Numbered from the stretch's first letter, positions 1-15,559 are shown. The stretch: DNA of 64,000 nt from Chrysomallon squamiferum (GCA_012295275.1 CM022670.1:26439244-26503243), one strand, 5' to 3'. Numbers and translations are program-made. Notes: generated by a model from the letters alone, not told the origin.

Positions 1-1563
1 CTTTATCCTTTATTTTATTTATTTGAGAAATTTGTTAAATGTAAGATTAAAGAAAAAAATTGCAATAAAATTATAAAATAAAATAAATAAATAATAATAA
101 TAATAATAACAATAATGTTTTAAAAATTAAAAGAAAATAAATTTATTTCAAAAAAAGATATTAATTCTATATCTAGGTTGTGTTTGAATGTGAACTGCTA
201 AGAAATGATACTCAAATAATTAAAAAGAGTTGCTTTAAGAGAAAAAAGACATTCAAAAATGATTATCTCAATTTAAAAAACAAATAAAGGTTTGAAACAT
301 ATTTGTGTAATGTTGTTTAACTATCGCAAATTAAGTATGTGAGACTACTACTAATTTGCGACACTGTTATCGATATTTGTGACAAATAAATCGATATATA
401 AATTTAAAAAGAAAAATACTAACATTTATTTAATGGATATGAATGGGGATCATTACTATATTTCAAGTATAATGTTTTCTTGAGTATCAAAAATCTTCCT
501 GTATTGTTTGTGTTTCACTGGGCCTAATGACGAAATTAATTTTCAAAATACAATACTGATTGAGTGTATTTTGGTTTGCTTCAAATATTAATACAACTGT
601 TAGTAAGAACTCGTTCGTGCCAGCGAGTGAAATTTAACTCAAAGTTGTTAAGAAATGATTATCGAGACGCTGGTCGATTTTAATCTCATCAGTTAGTTTT
701 GGATACGTTAATTTAGCTCAGAATAACTCAAATATATTAATGACCAGTGCAGTCCATGCCGGCGTTGTTACTAACACAACCGTTTTGTTTGTGCTAACAA
801 TGATAATTTTATTTTCACTCTTAAGGTGATGACGTAACCACCAAGATGAGTTTAATGGGTAAATCTTTTAAGACATTTTGAACAAATTTTAGTATTAACT
901 TTTCACTAGAAATCAACAGTAGAACTGTTTCTAACATAACGATAACGATGGTACGAAAAAGGCAATTTTTACCAGTTTAGTTCGGGTACAAAACAAGGCC
1001 GATAATGATCCGTATACTCTGTGGAATGGGTAATAACCCAAGAAACACCGTGAACTGGACTGATCTTGGGCTACAAGCTCTAAGCTATGTAGGTTATTTC
1101 AAAAGAAAATCAAAGAGAACAATGGTTGTTACCGTTGTTGTTTTTTGCTGTGGGCAGTATCGACAGTTAATGTTGATTTTGAGATTTCGATCGAATGAGA
1201 TTAAGTAAAAGAACTGTGGTGGATTTCTATCAGTTACGTACATTAAAAAAAAGTGAATGACATGACCGGTTCAAAACCAAGCAAGACGATTAAGAAAAGG
1301 TCGCCTGCTATGGACATAAAAAGGCTTTCAGTAACTTTTCATTCAAATGGGATTCTGTTGAGGTCATAGCGATAAAAACATTTTGTTATTATGAGTCACT
1401 AGGTGCATTAAAAATATCAAATCGGACTGAAACACACCTCAGAATGACTGTTATTCCACTTTACAATTTGTTTATTTCAAACACGCATCCATTTACTAGT
1501 TAATAAAATGAGAGAAACAAAGAGGAGGCCAGCTGCTTGAAATATACCAATACAAACATGCAT
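1..1563. other. AT-rich non-coding stretch
   Basis: I see no supported gene here. The only open frame of note (1005-1208 on the plus strand) has no recognisable motif, no homologous pattern and no convincing splice context. Base composition is AT-rich with short A/T runs and a small AAT run near 90-110. It reads as intergenic DNA up to the transposon relict that begins at 1566. Confidence 0.6.
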
Positions 1564-1565
1564 TA

Positions 1566-2110
1566 CAGTATACCCTCACCTGTTCGCGGTTCCCCATTCG
1601 CGGGTTAGGCTCTTAACCCTATCGCATTGTGTGCTGGTATACCAGGCTAGCGTCATAACGTCATAAAAACAAATGCTCGGTAAACCGGGTTTTTGTAGGT
1701 CATAGAGACTTTTCGACCTTTAAGAAACTCATTGAGGAGAAGGGATACAAGCCAGAGCAGGTCTTCAAAATGACTTTACGGTACAGTAATACAGTATGGG
1801 TAACTATGCTATGCGGTGTTACTGTCCTCTTGTACTTACGTTTCTTTCTGATTAAAATATTGTTTCAGTACAAAATTAAAATGTGTTTACATTATCATTA
1901 CTACATTAGTGAAATACATAACTGCATGCAATATTACTACATTATTACTGTATTAATGAGTAAGAGTGTCTTTAGAAAGTGTTTGGGAAGCATTTAGTAC
2001 CGTATATAATCTCATAATAGACGTTTTAAAACTGCATCCAATATTCGCGGTTTTTCGCTATTCGCGGGGGGGTAAAGAACGTAACCCCCGCGAATAGCGA
2101 GGGAATACTG
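1566..2110 (+). mobile_element. Relict Tigger/pogo-type DNA transposon with TA target site
   Basis: The two ends are inverted copies beginning CAGTAT(A/T)CCCTC, each flanked by TA (1564-1565 and 2111-2112), as expected for Tc1/mariner-superfamily insertions. Next to each end are GC-rich subterminal blocks built on 'TTCGCGG' and 'ATTCGCGGG', typical of invertebrate Tigger elements. Inside, 1719-1769 reads FKKLIEEKGYKPEQVF, which matches the segment just before the first catalytic aspartate of Tigger transposases. The expected following DETG-type motif is absent, and the frame continues into unrelated AT-rich sequence. The 545 bp copy is therefore internally deleted and non-autonomous. The family call rests on TIR style and this 16-residue segment. 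Confidence 0.75.
1719..1997 (+). pseudogene. Tigger transposase remnant
   Basis: A short open frame carries the residues KKLIEEKGYKPEQVF, which in intact Tigger/pogo transposases lie just upstream of the DDE catalytic core. After 1770 the residues are hydrophobic and tyrosine-rich with no transposase similarity that I can see, so the core has been lost or replaced. No function remains. It shows only that the 1566-2110 element came from an autonomous parent. Confidence 0.6.
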
Positions 2111-2112
2111 TA

Positions 2113-4400
2113 CTCGTTATTTTAAGGTCCGTTTCGGTAAGATACGATCTTTTAAGCAGATTCCATGCTTGTGATAAAACAGGCCGGGCAACAACCTGTA
2201 ATGTGAAGAAATTAGTCTACGATTTCGAGGACATAGTTTGAATAGCTGAGCTATAAGCATTCAGCATTCATTCTCAAGAAACTACATAATTGTAATTTGT
2301 ATTTATTCACACATACACGAAATCAGGATCGAGGATTTTTGAAACTAGGTGTACGACCAAAAATAAAGAAGTCCCGCAGAAACCAAGCTGTGAAACATAA
2401 AACGTGTTTTAGTAAGCCATCCGAGAGTGACGGGTATCTCAAGAAACGTGTTTTTGTCTTGGTACACTTTTGCTGTCAGCTATTTAAATCACCTTTTACA
2501 GAGAGGAAAAAAAAAAGCTGATTTTTCTCTCTGTATGTATGCCTCATTCCGAAATTGACGATTTCTTTTCTTCTTTTTATACAAAGATTTTATTTAAAAA
2601 ATAAAAAATATAAAATGTAGATGTAGAAAACATCCAGACTATAAAATACATTTGAAAGATTTCCAGTAATGATATGTAGATATAGATATAGATATACATA
2701 CACACACATACACACATATATATATATATATATTTATAACGTTAACATTTCTAATGTTATTATTACTTCGTAGTACTGAATATTATTTGTATTGCACTTT
2801 GAAATTATTGTGAGTCTTGTACATAATTAGTGATTCAACGAAAATCATCTAAAGATTGTTTTTGCGTCTCATGGTTACCAGTCGAATACTGTCCGAAAAT
2901 CAATAAACTCTGGTAATTTATTTATAAGAATAAAATTTAATACATATATATATATATATATATTTAAAATATTACAGGTAAATGAACGAACGAATGAATT
3001 AATTAATTAAACATAAATAGCCGATTCATTTACACCAGCAGTAATAATGATCACTATATTGTCCGTTCGTTTTTTCGTTTACCTGTGTATTTATTGATAC
3101 ATTCTTTCTGCCGCTCATTAGCTTACTTTATGAGACCTTAAATTTTAAATTTTAACTCTCACATTTGTATGTCAGATTGAAAGCGGTTGTTGTTTGTTTA
3201 TTTACAACATAGTTATTTATGTATAATAATAATAAAAAAACACCAAACTTACCTTTCAAAATGGCGGCTTTAACTTAAGACTCCAGCCTGGATAGAGTTC
3301 TGCATTTAAATAACAAAATAAAATCTATGGTCACGAGAACTGCGCTTTGTTAGAAAGATGTCAGGCGGTAGCCGTTGTTCTTTTTCGAATCACTTTCTGA
3401 AGAAGTTGTCACGACACAGTCAATGGTTTTTAGCTCTTATTTTTATACACGTTCCACCTATCTGTCTAATCTAGCGGCAGACTTCAAAAAACATTCAGCG
3501 ACCGCTATTGAATATTACGAGAACTACTGGTCATTCATTAATCGCGGTGTATCGACAAAATATCCAGGTCAACGCACTGAACCGTTTATTACATTCTGCA
3601 ACTATAACAGTTTGGCAACATTGTTTCCACCGTTTATAGCCGCTTTTTTTATGCCTAGAGAGAATTTGGAACCGTTTTAAATAGAAAAATGAAAAGAAAA
3701 TGAGCCGTTGATTTCGCGAACACAGTAATTATGTACATAAAAAATGAAATAGCATTATTAAAGTTTTTATAGGGACATGTATTTTTCTCTTGAGACTTGA
3801 CAGTACTTACACACACAAAGTCATTAAACATTCTTAAATATCAAACGACATTGATGCATATTATCGTTTACAAACATGATGAATATCATGCACAATATAT
3901 AGCTAACTGCAGAAATGCTTACGATAAATGATACTGATACTGTTTCTATTTGTCCATATTATCTAAAACCTTTGACAGTAGTTCAAAGCTCAGTCAAACT
4001 TATTTGTAACGCCGACATTACTGCACAACTTGTTTTTGCGTCGTAACTAGTTGATAAGAGCATTAGTTACTACATGAACCAAAATTCGATACTGTCCCAA
4101 CAATCTCAGAACACAACCTTGAACCTTGAAAAACATTAACTAATCAGAGCAAGCTGTTGTGAAGTACGTCTACGACAGTCACGCATTCTGACAGATCAGC
4201 GGGCGTGTCCGTCGCAGAAGAACATAACAAAGAATGCGCATTTATATATCCTGTATTCTTCTCATTTGCTTGTTTCAAACAAAACATGAGAAAGAAGGAC
4301 ATTTGTTTCAAATCGACACGGACCAGTGAATATTGAACCTTGGATTAACCCTCTTTTTAAATCGACGGGACTATTTTAATGCGAAATTAGGTCAGTCGGG
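2113..4400. other. Non-coding stretch with short AT and CA repeats
   Basis: No gene is supported. It contains small (CA)n/(TA)n runs at 2697-2732 and 2943-2963 and scattered A/T homopolymers. An open frame at 3375-3680 encodes 101 residues, but it has no in-frame ATG near its start and no recognisable domain. The stretch ends at the 3' tail of the LINE copy. Confidence 0.55.
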
Positions 4401-4821
4401 TGACAATGACAAAGACTTTATTTTCATAATCTGTAGGATTACAATACAGAGAACACTGGATTACAGATAATAACAAAGTTAAAATGCACATGCGTGGAAG
4501 TGTAACGTGGAGGACATGCTCTCTCATATATAGTTCTTACTAACAAAAAAACAAAAATAGCTTTTTTTAATACAAATATATTTTTACTGTTAAACAAATT
4601 ATTATATGAAATTGTATTTGGATGTCTCGTGTATATATCTGGTTTACCTTTTTTCTCGTATTTAATAATATAACCATTTAACATTATCAAAATTGTGATA
4701 TGTCCATATATGTTAAACCTCAGTCATCTAAAATATTTTTTTATAAATTTGTTCCAAGGAGAATCAATAACATGCATAAAATAATATAGCTGTGAGGAAA
4801 TTTTGTTTTGGCTTTTGCAAA

Positions 4822-5250
4822 TTAGGTTCCCCAAAAGGTTTTCATTCTTACTTTTATAGAAATACAAAGGGGATATCGTCCAAGTTCACCATAGATCATT
4901 AAACCAGGGGTACATTTATTAAAACTTAGTAAATACATACAGAATTTCATATGGAATCTTTCTGTAAGTTGTATATTTGTAAAACCCCACATTTCACAAC
5001 CATACAATAAAACTGGCTGTATTAGTTTGTCAAATAAATCAAAAATACAATCGATGGAGAGATTATTCTGACGACGTTTTGCTATTAGGCTATACATTGC
5101 TTTGTTATACAGTTGTTTTACGTTATAAGTGAATAGACCGTTTCTTGTAAAATGTATGCCCAAATATTTATAATTATCTACGATATCCACAATCTCTCCA
5201 TCATATTTAAATATATAATCACTAATTGTTCTCCGTTTACAGAAAATTAT
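4822..5250 (-). pseudogene. LINE ORF2, reverse transcriptase C-terminal part
   Basis: The minus-strand translation contains DNYKYLGIHFTRNG, KAMYSLIAKRR, IQPVLLYGCEMWG and GELGRYPL. These are characteristic of the thumb/C-terminal part of ORF2 in invertebrate LINEs (the 'YKYLGI' and 'VLLYGCE.W' motifs). Just upstream, in a second frame, it reads IFCKRRTISDYIFKYDGEIV, which normally precedes YKYLGI. The frame ends KTFWGT with a stop at 4822. The YADD-type catalytic motif is absent from this copy. Confidence 0.85.
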
Positions 5251-5932
5251 TATTTAAATTTTATACGTATTAGTTTTAAGTCTGCAGTAATTGTAATAGT
5301 AGCAGTATGTTTAATACATTCATTAATAATAAAGTCTTCTCCAGCTGACTGATTACACTGCAGTCTGTTTACTGCTCTAGACATTTCCTCGGCTGAAAGA
5401 GGCTTGTTCAAAATATCATTAGTAGTTTCTTGGCTTTGAGAAAGTAATTCTTCTGTTGGTGTTACATGATCAGGCAAAGATTCATCAACATTGCTATTAA
5501 GAGTTTTGAAAAAATTAAATAAAGAATCAGTTGACACATCTACTTTTGACCGTCTCTGCTTATTGCTGTTCAGAACTGACCAGTATTCTTTGGATTAGTA
5601 GTTTTTAGTATTTTCATTTTTTGTTTGATAAATGTTCTATATTCCGTGGCAGCTCTGTTTAACATTTGTTTATACTGATTCTCTTTGTACTTCAAGTCAG
5701 CTTTCAGTATACTTCCACCGTATTGTTTATATCTGGCTTTTCTGGCTTCCTTTCTTGTAGCTTTACAAGCTCCGTTAAACCAGACCTTATTATAAAGCTG
5801 ATTCTTTATTGTATTATACGTGGATTTCATCCCAAATGTATTTTTAGCTGCAGTTATAAATGTAGCATTTATATCAGAGACTATATTATTTATAAATTCG
5901 GAATCAACGTTCGTTGACTTGCATTTAATCAA
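5250..5932 (-). pseudogene. LINE ORF2, linker and reverse transcriptase N-terminal part
   Basis: Two consecutive minus-strand frames cover this part. The first (5932-5570) is a basic linker with KVWFNGACKATRKEARKARY, typical of the region between endonuclease and reverse transcriptase. The second (5537-5250) holds LSAEEMSRAVNRLQCNQSAG followed by EDFIINECIKH, the family's N-terminal RT motif (K-S-A-G-x-D-x-I-x-N-E). It then jumps straight to lysine/isoleucine-rich sequence that normally comes after the palm domain. The break shows an internal deletion of roughly the whole RT palm near 5300. Confidence 0.8.
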
Positions 5933-6079
5933 TGCTTCTGCTTTTTAAAATTATCGCAACATTCATGCTTTTTGTCACCGAACACCATTTCCTTGGGACT
6001 TCCTTAGAGTTTGATGAACTATCAATTACAGTATTCTCAAGATTTATTTGCGTACGTAGTTTGATTCATAAAGGCCTGT

Positions 6080-6880
6080 GACATCTGATAGCAAAGAAGA
6101 AAATGGCAGAATAGAAAAGGTTTCTGTTAGGGACAAGAATTTAACATTTGCAATGCAGTAATCACGACACTAGCATCTTTACAAGTATATTCCCCACATA
6201 TCTATCTTCACCTACTCTCCCATTCATAATAAACATGTTATTATATCTATAGAAATCAAGGATAATACGACCATCGTTATTTTTCTTTTTATTCTTTGAT
6301 GCTCGTTGTTTTAATATATTTAACATCTCAAGTTCAAATACATCATAATGGATTAAATCACTATACTCTTTTTATTCAGTAATAATAAAATCATTATCAC
6401 CAGCTGTTCTACTTGAAGTCACCAATAAGACATCGTGTTATACTTATTAACAAATGACAAATAATTATTTTCAAGCTGGTCAAAAGCATCAGATGGTGAA
6501 AAGTATGAATTTTCTGGTGGAACATATACAATGCCAATTAAAATATTATCTTTTGTGTGTAAAACCCCGCCTTCTATGCCTAGCCACATAACATATTTAC
6601 ACTGTGATTCGATAACATTCATATGGTTTAGTAGATAATGTTTCATATATACAACTATACCCCCAGATTTACGTTGAGATAAAGAAACTCTGTTTTTATA
6701 CTTTATAGCCAAGAATTTTAATGTTATCAGCGTCATCTGTTTCTGATTCAGCTAAACATATTATATCATAATTAGTGACGGTTTCAAGATATATAGAATC
6801 TCTGAGCTTACTTACCAAATCGCACACATTAATCATCATTATGTTTAAAACATTAGGGCTTACTTCTTTATAATTTTTGT
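6080..6880 (-). pseudogene. LINE ORF2, APE-type endonuclease remnant
   Basis: Minus-strand frames carry NVCDLVSKLRD, DIICLAESETDDAD (the N-terminal 'E' motif region), RKSGGIVVYMKHYL, GIVYVPPENS and GDNDFIITE (the degraded GDFN motif region). They end with GRIILDFYRYNNMFIMNGRVG. Together these are the ordered landmarks of a LINE exonuclease/endonuclease/phosphatase-fold domain. At least two frame changes (near 6700 and 6420) and internal stops break it. Confidence 0.8.
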
Positions 6881-7307
6881 TTGGGGTACTTTTGCAAAAG
6901 AGAGTTTAGAACAGACTTTTCGCTTGGTAAGACTTGCCCTCCATTGTTTTATTGCACTGACTAAAATGGCTTGTCTCGGTGAGAGTTTGGATTGTGTTGC
7001 TGTCTTGTTCCTGTTGTCTTGTTCCTGTTGGCTGAGTTGTTATGTGTGTGTTACTGGTTTCTTTCCTAGTCTAAACAGCCTGCCCTCGATATACAGTTTA
7101 TCACCATTTAAGGTCGCTATTTTTCCTTTCCTTTTTTCTGATTTGTAATGTAGATATAGTCATTTTCTCCTATCATTAATTTCTTTCGGGAATTGTTCAT
7201 TAACCCCGTATGGCTTGTTTATCAATGTTTTGGGTGCAGCTCTTCTCACTATATCTCTGTCTTTATATAAAACGAATTTAGCAACAAATTTAGTATCTCA
7301 CTAAAAA

Positions 7308-7848
7308 TTAAAGACAGAGTTTATAGTCATTGTGTTTTTCTCTTAAGTTTCCAAACTCAGTTTTTAATTCACATATTTGTTGTTTCATACTGTTATTATT
7401 ATCTCTCATTTCACGGGTAGAACTGTTCCTGTCTGACACAACAGACGTCAAATCTCCGAGATCCTTTTTATTCCTTTCGAACTGTCTGTTAATGTAATTC
7501 ATACCCGTTTCCGTAACTTGTACCTTTTTCTTAACATCAGTCATTTTACCGCTGATATCTTGTACAGTTATTTTCCATATTATATTCAGTCGTTTTTTCG
7601 GTCATGTCCAATTTTTCCAGTTTATCACAGATTATATGTAACTTTCTAGTCAAAGTATCTAATTTTATACTGACATTTTGATTGTGCACAACTGATGAAA
7701 TTAAACCAGAATATCCATTAACGATCCATAGGGCTGTCCATACTGTGACTGCTAAGACTGCTGGATGGCGCTTACTGTTGAATTGGTCTTGACTGATAAA
7801 ATGGTGCACATGAACATCCAAGCTCGTTATTCTGTGTATTTGACACAC
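7308..7848 (-). pseudogene. LINE ORF1 remnant with coiled coil
   Basis: Two minus-strand frames (7848-7546 and 7544-7308) are separated by one frame change. They encode a heptad-rich, charged and asparagine-rich protein with stretches such as RKLHIICDKLEKLDMTEKT and EMRDNNNSMKQQICELK. This resembles LINE ORF1 coiled-coil proteins, which bind the element RNA. Its position directly upstream of the ORF2 endonuclease supports the call. No zinc knuckle or RRM is visible, and the protein is broken. Confidence 0.6.
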
Positions 7849-7869
7849 CGAGGTATGGCGACTTCTTGA

Positions 7870-9280
7870 CCAGCTTGGCTACTGCTTACCCTTACTTTCT
7901 GTTCATTTTCTCCACTTTTATTTTTACTCTTATTATTTTTCTTTTTACCTCTTTTCATTTCATGTTGCATACTCACGTATCTTTAGAAATAATTTACATC
8001 GATAAAACAAATAAAATACCTTTAATACTAAAAAGCATTATATATTTTCACAGAGTGATGAGAAACATGACTTTCATTTCCACGCATGCGCCGTATGAGA
8101 ACTATTTTGACTGTATCTTTAATATGACAATTTATATATTAACCATTCTTTATAATTTTCCTTGGTGAACTGAGAGCATTAATTAAGACTTTTTAATTGA
8201 GGTCAGTTATTTAGCTTCTTGTCTGTAGTTTTTGTTATATTTTCAGTCTGGCGTCACCTGCTTGCAAACTATCACAGGATTTTACGAATTACAACATAAA
8301 AATAACGGATTTCAGGCAATAGGATTCCTGAAATATTATGCTGTTGTATACAACATAACACTGTAATAATATAGTAATTTTTATTTAACATCAGTTACAC
8401 AAAAATAAAAAGAAGTCTGAACCAGTAATACGGTACAAAAAAAAAAAAAAAAAAAAAAATTGTTCATTATTTAGTCTTTAAGCTATGTATTAATTTGACA
8501 AAATGTTGTGGAGGGAGTTTGTGGTTATTTTTGTTTATTTTTTTTTTGGACTTTTTTTGAAGTCTTCGTTTATTTTTAAAAGTATTTTTGGCGATGTGAA
8601 GACAGTCTAAAGATATTATACATACATCCACGTTTGTTTTTGTTTTTCTCTGTAATAACAATTCCAGTTCCGAAGGAGTGAAATGGAGCTTTTCAAATCT
8701 TTACAAATATATATTAAATTTATCATACTAGTTAATATAAGCCATATTAGGTGGCCTAAAACAATAAAATAATAATTTCGTTTTGACCAGTTATTAATAT
8801 CGCAGCACGTGCACTTTTGAAATGGAAATTCTTGATCATTTCCCCGTAATCGCCAGCTTTAGTTTAAAATATTTTACAAATGTTAATAATAATCAGAGTG
8901 TCTTTCATAACTTTCTTTATATAACAACATCATTTTTCAAATTATTATAGACGAGTCAACCCTTCGAATAAACTGGTCTAATTTCTAAGACTGTATTGCA
9001 TATAAAATCTATTTTATTACATAGCAGTTAACCGTTTCGGTTATTATTAGTATTAATAATATTTTAAAAGATTTTTTTTTTTTTTTTTTTTTTTTAATCA
9101 GAAGAAAAAAATTAAATATATATATATTATTATTATTATTTTAGGTTCCATCGCCATAGTTAAACAGACGAATGAGTAATAGCTGTATTTAGATATATAC
9201 AGAATACCTCCAAACAAAATGCTTTGCAATCCCTATATGGTTAATTCAGTCTATTTTCCATTTCTGTGTGTGCGTGCGTG
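7870..9280. other. AT-rich non-coding stretch with homopolymers
   Basis: No gene seen. The stretch holds an A-run at 8438-8459, a T-run at about 9069-9097 and a short AT/TTA run at 9115-9142. It forms the spacer between the LINE copy and the 3' end of the proximal METTL24-like gene. Confidence 0.6.
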
Positions 9281-9291
9281 TGTACGAATTG

Positions 9292-9297
9292 TTTATT
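9292..9297 (-). terminator. Polyadenylation signal candidate for proximal METTL24-like gene
   Basis: AATAAA on the minus strand, about 105 bases downstream of the stop codon at 9400-9402. It is a canonical signal at a sensible distance, but such hexamers are common by chance in AT-rich DNA. Confidence 0.4.
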
Positions 9298-9399
9298 TAT
9301 TATTTAATTGTTCAATCTATTCTTCCTTTGATAAAAAAAAACTACATTTGTTATGCTACTACAGCTTCACAGTTCAGCTAATCTTTCAATTAAACTCGT

Positions 9400-12988
<3,589 letters not shown>

Positions 12989-13206
12989 CTCCTGTACCTT
13001 TTATCCGAAAGGAAGTTTCATCACGTTAACTGTTACTGTCGTTGAAACAATGTTTTGTAATAAAATTTTACTGAATTGCACACATTAATTATAATAAAAA
13101 TACAAAATTCCTTCGTCAGTTCATAACAATTAAAATGGGTAATGAATTATAGACGATAACAGCTTTAGGAGATGATTTATACTTATGTTATTTTTATTAT
13201 TATTAC

Positions 13207-13251
<45 letters not shown>

Positions 13252-13258
13252 CACACAC
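13207..13258. repeat. (AC)n microsatellite
   Basis: About 24 AC units with one slip, followed by a short (AT)n run. Confidence 0.97.
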
Positions 13259-13724
13259 ATATATATGGATTTATCAATACAAAGAGAATGTAAAAAGAAA
13301 AACAAGAACTGAACTGATATTTTAACACAATAACCTATTATTTCTTATATTCTGCAATCCTAAATAAGAGAAAAATTACGTTTTGTTTCTCAGAGTACTC
13401 TACAGCATCACATTTCTGCTTATTGATTTTGTTTTGATCTATGCAAACAATACATCGAAATAAAATAGTTCTTGAATATAAAAAATTCATCTGTAACTGT
13501 AAATGGAAACCGTTTTCAAAACGGTCTTTTGAACTCTAAATCAACAAATAAACACAAAAGAAGTAGTCTTGAGCATTGTATACATGTATATAAAAATAAC
13601 AAGTAATTTATCGAAGTGAAAATATTTCCGTCCCAAAAAGCTGTTTTTGATTAATGGCCGAAAACAGAAATTTATCTCGTCATCTTATCCGTATCTTGTT
13701 AGTAGATGATTGCAGGATATATAT

Positions 13725-13770
13725 ATCTGAAAAGTATACATATATATGTATGTATATATACTTTTCAGAT
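13725..13770. repeat. Short perfect inverted repeat (hairpin)
   Basis: ATCTGAAAAGTATA at 13725-13738 is repeated in reverse complement at 13757-13770. The 18-base AT-rich spacer is itself partly palindromic. It could be the core of a small fold-back element or a chance product of AT-rich DNA. No flanking duplication is evident. Confidence 0.8.
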
Positions 13771-15043
13771 TACATTTTCTTTAAACTTCAGGCAGTACTT
13801 GGATTTGTCCCTTTTTGTGACTGTACCGAACAAAGAACTAAAATTATATGAAAAAGCTGAATGAAAACAGTGGCTTACGCTGAAGTAAATAACTAACTAC
13901 ACACAGTATAAATAAATAAATAAATAAATAATTAAAATAAAATAAGAAATTAAGTTGAAATCAATAACCTGTTTGAGAAAAGCACTTCAGATCCAAATCT
14001 TCATTTCTACAAATTCTTAGAACTGTATGACGTCATGGTTATTACGTCAGGTCTCTTGCTCAGTCCAGATCGTGTCTTAAGAGGGAAGATAGTTTAACCC
14101 ACTTAACCGCTGGAGAAAGCTTTTAAATTAATTTCCAAGTTTCACAAATTAAAGAGAACAATATTTTACTTAAATAATATATAGATCTATTTTGCCTACA
14201 TTGTTTCAACTTTTATTTATTTATTTATATATTTATTATTCTAAATGTTTTTTTCCAAATCTGGAATGAAAAACAAAATGTACTTTCAGATAAATTATAT
14301 TAAAAAGATTAGTTGATAGTACTTTTTTAAAATTTAAATGGTTTTTTTTTTTTTTTTTATTCTTCATCTTCTTAATCTGAATAATTTATACGTGGTATAT
14401 TCTTGTTATTCAAGACTCGAGAAAAAAAGTGGGCGTTAATGATATTTCTGGAGTGTCAGTTTGCATGATTATATTGCAGGATTTGGCAATTTTCTATCTA
14501 GGTAAACAAGAAACTAACACACCCAAGAAACGTGTTTTGTTTGTGCTTTCAAGGACAAACAAGAACAAACAAATTGTGTAGTTCTCTTTATGCTGAAAAC
14601 CTATCATGTATGGATAATATTAACGCATTTATAATGTTTTCTTCTGCACACAAACGTGTTTTTATGACAGTTTTCTGAAATATCTTCTAGGTCAGAATTT
14701 TTTTTTTCTACTCTTGAATGGTTCTCACTTCTGTGCACTTAATGACGACATTGATATTCATGATTATGTATTCTGACATTTTGTTAATGTCAGAAAAGTT
14801 TCATCTATACTCGAATGGTTTTCCAGAACATGAATCTAATGACTGATACAAACATGTTCATGATTATGCGTTTGTACAGTTTTATTTTCTCAAAAACTCT
14901 TTATAATAAACCTTATAGCAGTCAGAATGAAGACGTTCCTGTCTATACAAGATCTATTCATTTTTATCATTATCTGTTTATTATTATTTATTTATTTATT
15001 TATTTAATTTTTTATTAATATCTTATATATATATATATATATA

Positions 15044-15350
15044 TAGTGGTACCCCGAGTTACGAGTGCCCCAAATTACGATTTTACCGAGTTACGAGCAG
15101 TCGCATTTTCGAGTTTCAGATGCGCCGCCGCTAGTTGGCGCAACGAACAACACGACATCCGCGCCGCATTCTGCTTCTCTAATGTGTCGCGTTTATGTGC
15201 AGTATTTTTCCAAATTTCAGTGGATCCTAACAGAGTGAGTGCAAAGGACAGTGCTGAGAAGAAGAAGTGGTTGATGTTCATTGAATTATAGCATGAAATC
15301 ATAGAAAAATATGTGCGAGGTGTCCATGTAGTCAATATGGCTAGGCATTA
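15044..15350 (+). mobile_element. 5' fragment of a second Tigger-type DNA transposon
   Basis: It begins after a TA-rich run with AGTGGTACCCCGAGTTACGA, the TIR and subterminal style of a Tigger subfamily ('GAGTTACGAG' repeated). Downstream, the frame contains VSAKDSAEKKKWLMFIEL, an in-frame stop at 15289-15291, then HEIIEKYVRGVHVVNMARHY. The latter resembles the CENPB-N/HTH DNA-binding domain at the start of Tigger transposases ('EIIEKYERG..V.DLAR.Y'). The similarity stops at about 15350, where a fold-back sequence begins, so only the 5' part survives. It is unrelated in sequence to the 1566-2110 element and so is a separate subfamily. Confidence 0.75.
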
Positions 15351-15374
15351 CGAGCATAGTACTTTACTATATGT

Positions 15375-15510
15375 ACAATACTGTTCTTTTAAGACAATAT
15401 ATTTTCGTTGTTTTTGGTTTTTTATATGGCTTATATATATATATAAACAGAAACAAAATACAACAGATAGAAACAACAATAAACATATTGTCTCAAAAGA
15501 ACGGTATATC
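15375..15510. repeat. Imperfect fold-back (inverted repeat), arms about 38 bp
   Basis: The arm at 15375-15413 (containing GTTCTTTTAAGACAATAT) is matched in reverse complement by 15471-15509 with only a few mismatches. The 57-base spacer is AT-rich. It directly abuts the truncated Tigger fragment, which suggests a small MITE or fold-back inserted into that element, or the internal part of a composite. The transcript would form a strong hairpin. Confidence 0.75.
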
Positions 15511-15559
15511 ATATACTTCATTTTCATCAGGTATAGAATCTCTTTAGTATAATTATGAA

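Larger units (their letters stand above)
4401..7860 (-). mobile_element. Decayed non-LTR retrotransposon (LINE, APE-type endonuclease)
   Basis: Read on the minus strand, this region gives in order a coiled-coil ORF1 (7848-7308), an endonuclease (about 6870-6080), a linker (5932-5570) and reverse-transcriptase ends (5560-4822). The copy finishes with AATAAAG (4422-4416) followed by a TTGTCATTGTCA-like tail, the short-repeat 3' end common in mollusc CR1/L2-like LINEs. Frameshifts and stops break every ORF, and the reverse-transcriptase core is missing, so this copy cannot move. The 5' boundary near 7860 is approximate. The exact clade is uncertain. Confidence 0.85.
12989..15043. other. Spacer between the METTL24-like genes, non-coding
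   Basis: No gene seen. It contains an (AC)n array at 13207-13258, a 46-base perfect-arm hairpin at 13725-13770, an AAAT run near 13910-13932 and a T-run at 14341-14358. The 5' flank of the proximal gene (just above 12988) shows no clear TATA box that I can support. Confidence 0.6.

Noticed and set aside
3375-3680. 101-residue frame on the plus strand
   Set aside because: No ATG at its start, no recognisable domain and no splice or repeat context to support it.
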